Assembly: GCA_023386455.1 (NCBI GenBank)
Contig: JAEWJO010000035.1
Coordinates: 1-5,512, forward strand
Length of the DNA: 5,512 nt
Origin: Pseudomonadota bacterium
GTDB lineage: Bacteria; Myxococcota_A; Polyangia; Haliangiales; Haliangiaceae
Reading direction: 5' to 3'
A program made the translations under genes and the position numbers. Below are positions 5,225-5,512 of this stretch, one piece after another. The notes below the pieces were generated by a model. The model saw nothing but the letters and a program-made list of their open reading frames with translations, did no database searches and was not told the DNA's origin. Position 1 is the stretch's first letter; every line of letters starts with the position of its first letter.

Positions 5225-5512
5225 ATGAACACTCGTCTGTACGTTGGAAATCTTTCGTTCAACACCACCGCCGATGGCGTCCGCACTGCCTTCCAGCAGT
5301 TCGGCAACGTCAGTGATGTCCACCTCGTGACCGATCGCGAGACCGGCCGCTCGCGCGGCTTCGCGTTCGTCACGATGGGCACCACCGAGGAAGCCGCCAA
5401 GGCCATTGAAGGCATGGACGGCAAGACCCTCGACGGTCGCCCGCTCCGCGTCAACGAGGCCGAGCAGCGCCAGCAGCGCGGCGGCGGCGGTGGCGGCGGT
5501 GGTGGCTACCGC
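5225..5512 (+). CDS. RRM-type RNA-binding protein with glycine-rich tail (3' partial)
   Basis: The first 96 residues are present and the frame runs off the right edge. Residues 3-80 form one RNA-recognition motif: RNP2 is LYVGNL (5-10) and RNP1 is RGFAFVTM (44-51), with the aromatic residues Tyr6, Phe46 and Phe48 that stack on RNA bases. After it comes a Gln/Arg stretch (81-85), nine glycines (86-94) and Tyr-Arg, the beginning of a glycine-rich tail. This is the single-RRM, Gly-rich family found in cyanobacteria and many proteobacteria; in cyanobacteria members are cold-induced and bind single-stranded RNA. ATG at 5225 puts RNP2 at its normal distance from the N-terminus; only a weak GAG (5215-5217) precedes it. 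The early codons (ATG AAC ACT CGT, later GGA AAT CTT) are less GC-biased than the rest, which may keep the initiation region unstructured. It is transcribed away from the sigma gene. The family call is firm; the RNA targets are unknown. Confidence 0.95.
   Translation, partial: MNTRLYVGNLSFNTTADGVRTAFQQFGNVSDVHLVTDRETGRSRGFAFVTMGTTEEAAKAIEGMDGKTLDGRPLRVNEAEQRQQRGGGGGGGGGYR

Noticed and set aside
5194..5454. Minus-strand open frame (86 codons) opposite the RRM gene
   Set aside because: The plus strand carries intact RNP1 and RNP2 motifs; the antisense translation shows nothing recognisable.

Overview
The window is GC-rich DNA (strong G/C preference at third codon positions, nearly gapless genes, long meaningless antisense frames) of the kind seen in Myxococcota/Deltaproteobacteria. 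This placement is an inference from codon use, the signalling-protein style and the gene types; no rRNA or marker gene fixes the species. There are six real protein genes, two of them cut by the window edges. I see no tRNA, rRNA, CRISPR array or mobile element.

Positions 1-3884 hold three tightly packed plus-strand genes that look like one operon. The first encodes a proline-rich, coiled-coil protein with a C-terminal membrane tail. The second encodes a multidomain signalling protein, read as degenerate receiver, PilZ, STAS-like and zinc-ribbon domains. The third encodes a four-helix membrane protein with a long soluble C-terminal part, tentatively DUF2254-like. The gaps are 19 bp and 4 bp, and the third start follows directly on the stop of the second. 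This trio is the least familiar part of the window and the best candidate for an undescribed system. A membrane-associated signalling or scaffold assembly is an inference only.

Positions 3891-4896 hold a minus-strand pair: an RpoE-like ECF sigma factor and, overlapping its end by 8 bp, a small single-pass membrane protein with the layout of an anti-sigma factor but no cysteines. The pair converges on the first operon with only 6 bp between stop codons and a 9-bp inverted repeat across the junction.

Positions 4897-5224 are a divergent intergenic region of about 330 bp. It carries a G-tract array on the sigma-gene strand (a formal G-quadruplex motif), a short AT-richer patch, and small hairpins just ahead of the last gene. 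From 5225 to the right edge runs the start of an RRM-type RNA-binding protein with a glycine-rich tail, a family often linked to cold or stress responses in bacteria. The sigma/anti-sigma pair and the RRM gene therefore share one control region, so joint stress regulation is possible but not shown.
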